Positions 22,428 through 25,438 of a DNA stretch of 25,438 nt are shown piece after piece. The DNA comes from Acidobacteriota bacterium (GTDB lineage Bacteria; Acidobacteriota; Blastocatellia; Pyrinomonadales; Pyrinomonadaceae): contig CAUJFK010000113.1 of the NCBI GenBank assembly GCA_963169175.1, positions 1 through 25,438 of the forward strand, read 5' to 3'. Numbering within the stretch: the first letter of the stretch is position 1; each line of letters opens with the position of its first letter. Position numbers and translations under genes: made by a program. A model generated the notes under the pieces. The model did not search any database. It had not been told where the DNA came from and was given only the letters and a program-made list of their open reading frames with translations.

Positions 22428-25169
22428 TCATTTAACGACAATGCTGACCAGCCGCTTTGGTACGACCACGATCTTTACTATCTCTTTCCCGTCGGTATAT
22501 TCGCGGACCTTTTCATCCGCCTTTGCGGCTTCGCTCAGATCATCGTCCGCAATATCGGGTGAGACGGTCAGCTTTGCCCGCAGTTTGCCGTTCACCTGAA
22601 CGGGAATCTCCATCTCATCCGCCTTTGCCAGTTCGGCGCTAAAAGGAGGAAAACGCGCCTCATTTGCGATAATTCCCAATTCGTTGCCAACCACGACCGA
22701 ATAGATCTCTTCGGCTGTGTGCGGAGCAAAAGGCACAAGCATCAAGGCCAGGCTTTCCATCGCCTCCCGGACGGCGAAAACCTCTTCCTCCGTGGCCGAA
22801 ACCGGCTCGGCCTGAAGATCGCCGATAGCATTCGACAGTTCCATCAACGCCGCCACCGGCGTATTAAACTGCAGCGTCTCGAGGCTCTCATCAACCCTAC
22901 GAATCGTCTGATGCGTCTTTCGTCGCAACTTGCGGGCCGGGTCGGTACCAATTGCGGCAGGGGCGGTTACGCCAGGAGCAAGGTCCGCAACCGCAGGCTG
23001 TACTGACAATCGATCTCTCCACCGATAAACCTGCCGCCACACACGCTGCAAAAATCTTACCGCTCCTTCGATCCCCGCTTCGTTCCAGACCAGCTCATTC
23101 TCGATCGGAGCGGCAAACATTACAAAGATGCGCGCAGCGTCGGCACCGTATATCTCGACCATTTCATCCGGATCGACACCATTGCCCTTCGATTTCGACA
23201 TTCGCTCGATCGAATGCTTGAGAACCGTACCATCAGAACCTTTTGCCGACGTTATCTTGCCCTTCGCGTCGCGTTCCACGGCAACGTCGTCCGGCATGTA
23301 ATATTTCCGCTTCCCCGTGGAATCATCAAAGAACGTCTCACCGATCACCATCCCTTGGGTCAGCAACCGCTTGAACGGCTCGTCAAATGCGACGATTCCG
23401 AGATCGCGCATGACCTTTGTCCAAAACCGTGCGTAGATCAAATGCATCACCGCATGATCGTCGCCGCCGATATATTGATCGACGGGAGCCCAGTAATTCG
23501 CGATCTCAGACGCGACCGGAAGTTCATCATTCTTCGGATCGGTGTAGCGATAGTAGTACCACGACGAATCGACGAATGTGTCCATCGTATCCGTCTCGCG
23601 GCGTGCTTCGCCTTCGCATTTTGGGCAGGTTGTGTTCACAAACTCCGGCACCTTGGCGAGCGGTGATTCACCGGTGCCGGTAAACGGGGCCGTTTCCGGT
23701 AGTCGAACCGGCAGGTCCTCATACTTCTCGGGCATGATACCGCATTCATCGCAGTAAACGATCGGGATCGGCGAGCCCCAAAACCTCTGTCTCGAAACGC
23801 CCCAATCACGCAGCCGGTACGTCGTGGCGGCCTCACCAAAACCTTTTTCGGCGGCGAATGCCGTCATCTCCCGCTTGCCTTGTTCGCTCGTCTTGCCGGT
23901 CCATTCACCCGAATTGACCATCACGCCATAGTCGGTAAACGGCAAGTCAGAACCGCCTGTGTAAGCGGGCGGCAAGTTCGCGAGCGTTGAACCACCGTCC
24001 GACAACTGGCCCGCCGCTGACGCAGCGGGTTCCGACACGATCACCGCCTTGATCGGCAGGCGGAACTTCTCGGCAAACTCAAAATCCCGCTCATCGTGTG
24101 CCGGCACGCTCATCACGGCACCGGTACCGTACTCCATCATCACGTAGTTGCCGATCCAAACCGGCAGTTCTTCGCCGCTGAACGGATTTATAGCCCTCAG
24201 GCCTGTGTCGATCCCGTCTTTTACAGCCTCGCTCTCATGATCGGTCGGATTCATCTTTTCGGAGCGAATGTGCTGGATCTTTGCCAGTACTTTGGCCGGG
24301 AGTTGGCTTAAATGCTCAACTATGATCGAATGCTCAGCCGCGACCACAACCGCGTTGGCGCCAAAAATAGTGTCGATTCGTGTTGTAAAAACACGAATGT
24401 GATTTCCTGGCGTACCGGCTTCAGCCGGGTTAGCGGCCCCGCTAAACCCGGGGCTCAGGACCGCAAAATCCACAAACGCACCCGCCGATCGGCCGATCCA
24501 ATCCTTTTGCCGCTTCAATACATTCTGTGGCCAGCCAGCCTCGATCTCAGCCATGTCGTCAAGGAGCTGATCGCTGTACGCCGTCGTCTTAAAGAACCAC
24601 TGCTCGAGGTCCTTTTTTGTCACCGGGTTCCCGCAACGCCAGCATAGCCCGCCGCTAGCCTGTTCGTTCGACAGCGTAGCCTGGTCCGTCTCACACCAAT
24701 TGACCCGCGTCTTTTTCTTGTACGCGAGACCTTTTTCGTACATCTTCAGAAAGAACCACTGGTCGAATTTGTAATACTCCGGTCGGTGAGCCGCCATCTG
24801 TCGCGACCAGTCATAGCTGATCCCAAGCCGCTGCAGTTGCCCCTGCATTGAGCTGATATTCGCCTCGGTCCATTCGCGCGGATTTACGCCGCGCTTTATC
24901 GCAGCATCTTCGGCAGGCTGCCCGAACGAGTCCCACCCGATCGGGTGCAGCACATTAAACCCCTTCAACCGCTTGTACCACGCCACGACATCGCCGGCCG
25001 AATAATTCCGCACGTGTCCCATGTGCAAATTCCCCGACGGGTAGGGAAGCATCTCCAGTGCATAGAACTTCGGCTTCGGACTCGCCATTGATGCCTCAAA
25101 GGCATTCGATTCAGCCCATTTCTTCTGCCACTTCTGCTCAATTTTTTTTGCGAAATACTTTTCGTCCAT
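22428..25169 (-). CDS. leuS: Leucyl-tRNA synthetase
   Basis: This class I synthetase charges tRNA-Leu with leucine and edits mischarged amino acids. The 913-residue protein has the HIGH signature as HMGH (49-52) in PYPSGNLHMGHVRNY, the editing (CP1) domain at about 225-420 with FTTRIDTIFGA and MSVPAHDERDFEFA, a zinc-type cysteine set around CDECG and CPKCEG, and the KMSKS loop as RMSKSKGNGVDPDEM near 655-670. The anticodon-binding and C-terminal domains follow and end normally. The protein is about 50 residues longer than the E. coli enzyme (about 860). Some of the excess lies in the editing domain, as PGFSGAANPAEAGTPG near 237-252 and an Ala/Gly/Ser-rich segment near 377-408, where the DNA contains palindromes. 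The start is ATG 25169, with a promoter about 15-50 bases upstream and no clear Shine-Dalgarno. Confidence 0.97.
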   Translation of the reverse strand: MDEKYFAKKIEQKWQKKWAESNAFEASMASPKPKFYALEMLPYPSGNLHMGHVRNYSAGDVVAWYKRLKGFNVLHPIGWDSFGQPAEDAAIKRGVNPREWTEANISSMQGQLQRLGISYDWSRQMAAHRPEYYKFDQWFFLKMYEKGLAYKKKTRVNWCETDQATLSNEQASGGLCWRCGNPVTKKDLEQWFFKTTAYSDQLLDDMAEIEAGWPQNVLKRQKDWIGRSAGAFVDFAVLSPGFSGAANPAEAGTPGNHIRVFTTRIDTIFGANAVVVAAEHSIIVEHLSQLPAKVLAKIQHIRSEKMNPTDHESEAVKDGIDTGLRAINPFSGEELPVWIGNYVMMEYGTGAVMSVPAHDERDFEFAEKFRLPIKAVIVSEPAASAAGQLSDGGSTLANLPPAYTGGSDLPFTDYGVMVNSGEWTGKTSEQGKREMTAFAAEKGFGEAATTYRLRDWGVSRQRFWGSPIPIVYCDECGIMPEKYEDLPVRLPETAPFTGTGESPLAKVPEFVNTTCPKCEGEARRETDTMDTFVDSSWYYYRYTDPKNDELPVASEIANYWAPVDQYIGGDDHAVMHLIYARFWTKVMRDLGIVAFDEPFKRLLTQGMVIGETFFDDSTGKRKYYMPDDVAVERDAKGKITSAKGSDGTVLKHSIERMSKSKGNGVDPDEMVEIYGADAARIFVMFAAPIENELVWNEAGIEGAVRFLQRVWRQVYRWRDRLSVQPAVADLAPGVTAPAAIGTDPARKLRRKTHQTIRRVDESLETLQFNTPVAALMELSNAIGDLQAEPVSATEEEVFAVREAMESLALMLVPFAPHTAEEIYSVVVGNELGIIANEARFPPFSAELAKADEMEIPVQVNGKLRAKLTVSPDIADDDLSEAAKADEKVREYTDGKEIVKIVVVPKRLVSIVVK
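24014..24028. repeat. Palindrome inside the leuS editing domain
   Basis: CCGCTG and CAGCGG pair around ACG, inside the stretch encoding EPAASAAGQLSDGG. This segment has no counterpart I can place in the E. coli protein, which has a shorter connection before the VLFNSGE motif. It may be a second in-frame repeat insertion. Confidence 0.4.
24411..24460. repeat. Palindromic element inserted in frame in leuS
   Basis: Two overlapping palindromes occur. CCGGCT/AGCCGG with a 2-base loop spans 24415-24428. CCGGGTTAGCGG (24425-24436) faces CCGCTAAACCCGG (24439-24451), complementary except for one extra A. The encoded peptide PGFSGAANPAEAGTPG interrupts the beta-strand pair before VFTTRIDT, where E. 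coli and Bacillus LeuRS have only a short turn. The 50 bases look like a mobile palindromic repeat tolerated in a loop. Confidence 0.6.
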
Positions 25170-25191
25170 ACTTTTACGCGGAAACGATAAT

Positions 25192-25219
25192 ATTATCGAA
25201 TAAGGATGTCCCTATCCAA
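25192..25219 (-). promoter_or_regulatory. leuS promoter with palindromic -10 region
   Basis: On the minus strand TTGGAT (25219-25214) and GATAAT (25197-25192) are 16 bases apart. The -10 lies inside the perfect 14-bp palindrome CGATAAT/ATTATCG (25185-25198). Transcription would begin about 15 bases before the ATG, leaving almost no leader; no T-box-like structure fits in that space. Confidence 0.55.
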
Positions 25220-25438
25220 TACAGTTAGTAATTAGGTTCCGGGAAACGCCACTACGCAGGAAAGGCTGCGAGTGGCCATCTAAGGGCGAGATACTGCAGG
25301 AAAGCGGACATAAAAGTGATTTTATTCGATGTTTCGGCCTGTGTCCATCTGTCTCACACGTCAGCTTGGCGAAACCAGGTTTCGTGTTGCTCGTGGCAGC
25401 AAAGCCGGGAACCGGACCACAAAACCCACGAACAAAAG
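25220..25438. other. Non-coding right edge with hairpins
   Basis: No gene is visible. A strong hairpin lies at 25248-25276: GCCACT/AGTGGC and CGCAG/CTGCG with a single bulged A and a 6-base loop. The 9-mer GCAGGAAAG occurs at 25256-25264 and again at 25296-25304. A further odd palindrome, CGAAACC-A-GGTTTCG, is at 25370-25384. The last 60 bases resemble the TTTGTGG/TTCGTG repeat style seen near 10200-10270. I could not match the whole to a known riboswitch or structural RNA. Confidence 0.35.

Noticed and set aside
25170..25438. Possible T-box leader for leuS
   Set aside because: The promoter found leaves only about 15 bases of leader, and no T-box sequence or specifier loop was seen.
1..25438. 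CRISPR array or phage/defence island
   Set aside because: No regularly spaced direct repeats, cas genes, integrase or phage structural genes are visible; the only defence-like item is the broken toxin-antitoxin pair.

Overview
The window reads as ordinary, gene-dense chromosome of a free-living, moderately GC-rich bacterium. The mix of proteins points to Acidobacteriota, most likely class Blastocatellia (inference): PD40/TolB-type propeller tails, a Ser/Thr kinase fused to PEGA and sulfatase-modifying-factor-like domains, a triple-FHA ABC exporter, zinc-ribbon/RDD membrane proteins, a NYN–DUF2203 pair, and many short palindromic repeats between and inside genes. No rRNA, tRNA, CRISPR array or prophage was seen.

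Left part (1-6.9 kb, mostly + strand). The window opens in the last 39 codons of an IS630-type transposase. Its end abuts the headless remainder of a PD40 beta-propeller protein, so the IS appears to have cut that gene. Then come a ThiF/MoeB-type adenylyltransferase, a type II NADH dehydrogenase lying between two copies of a 52-bp repeat, and a large secreted propeller/Fn3-like protein.

Middle (6.9-14.4 kb). On the - strand lie a VapBC-like antitoxin with a frameshifted PIN toxin, a small zinc-ribbon membrane protein, the rRNA methyltransferase RlmB and an unknown zinc-ribbon protein. On the + strand, a NYN-domain protein overlaps a DUF2203 protein by 4 bp. Opposite them are an unknown membrane protein and a short possible partner, both with strong Shine-Dalgarno sites. 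A zinc-ribbon/RDD membrane protein follows, and after it a structured intergenic element ending in a terminator right against the start of an NFACT (RqcH-like) gene.

Right part (15.8-25.2 kb, all - strand). A membrane Ser/Thr kinase is followed by an ABC transporter with three FHA domains and a TlpA-like lipoprotein. Because FHA domains bind phosphothreonine, this looks like a phospho-regulated envelope transport module. Upstream of it is leuS, whose editing domain carries in-frame palindrome-containing insertions.

The most interesting items are the kinase/FHA-ABC module, the palindromic repeats that seem to have entered coding sequence (leuS and perhaps two other genes), the frameshifted PIN toxin and the structured element before the NFACT gene. 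All functional calls rest on motif recognition by eye; no database search was done.
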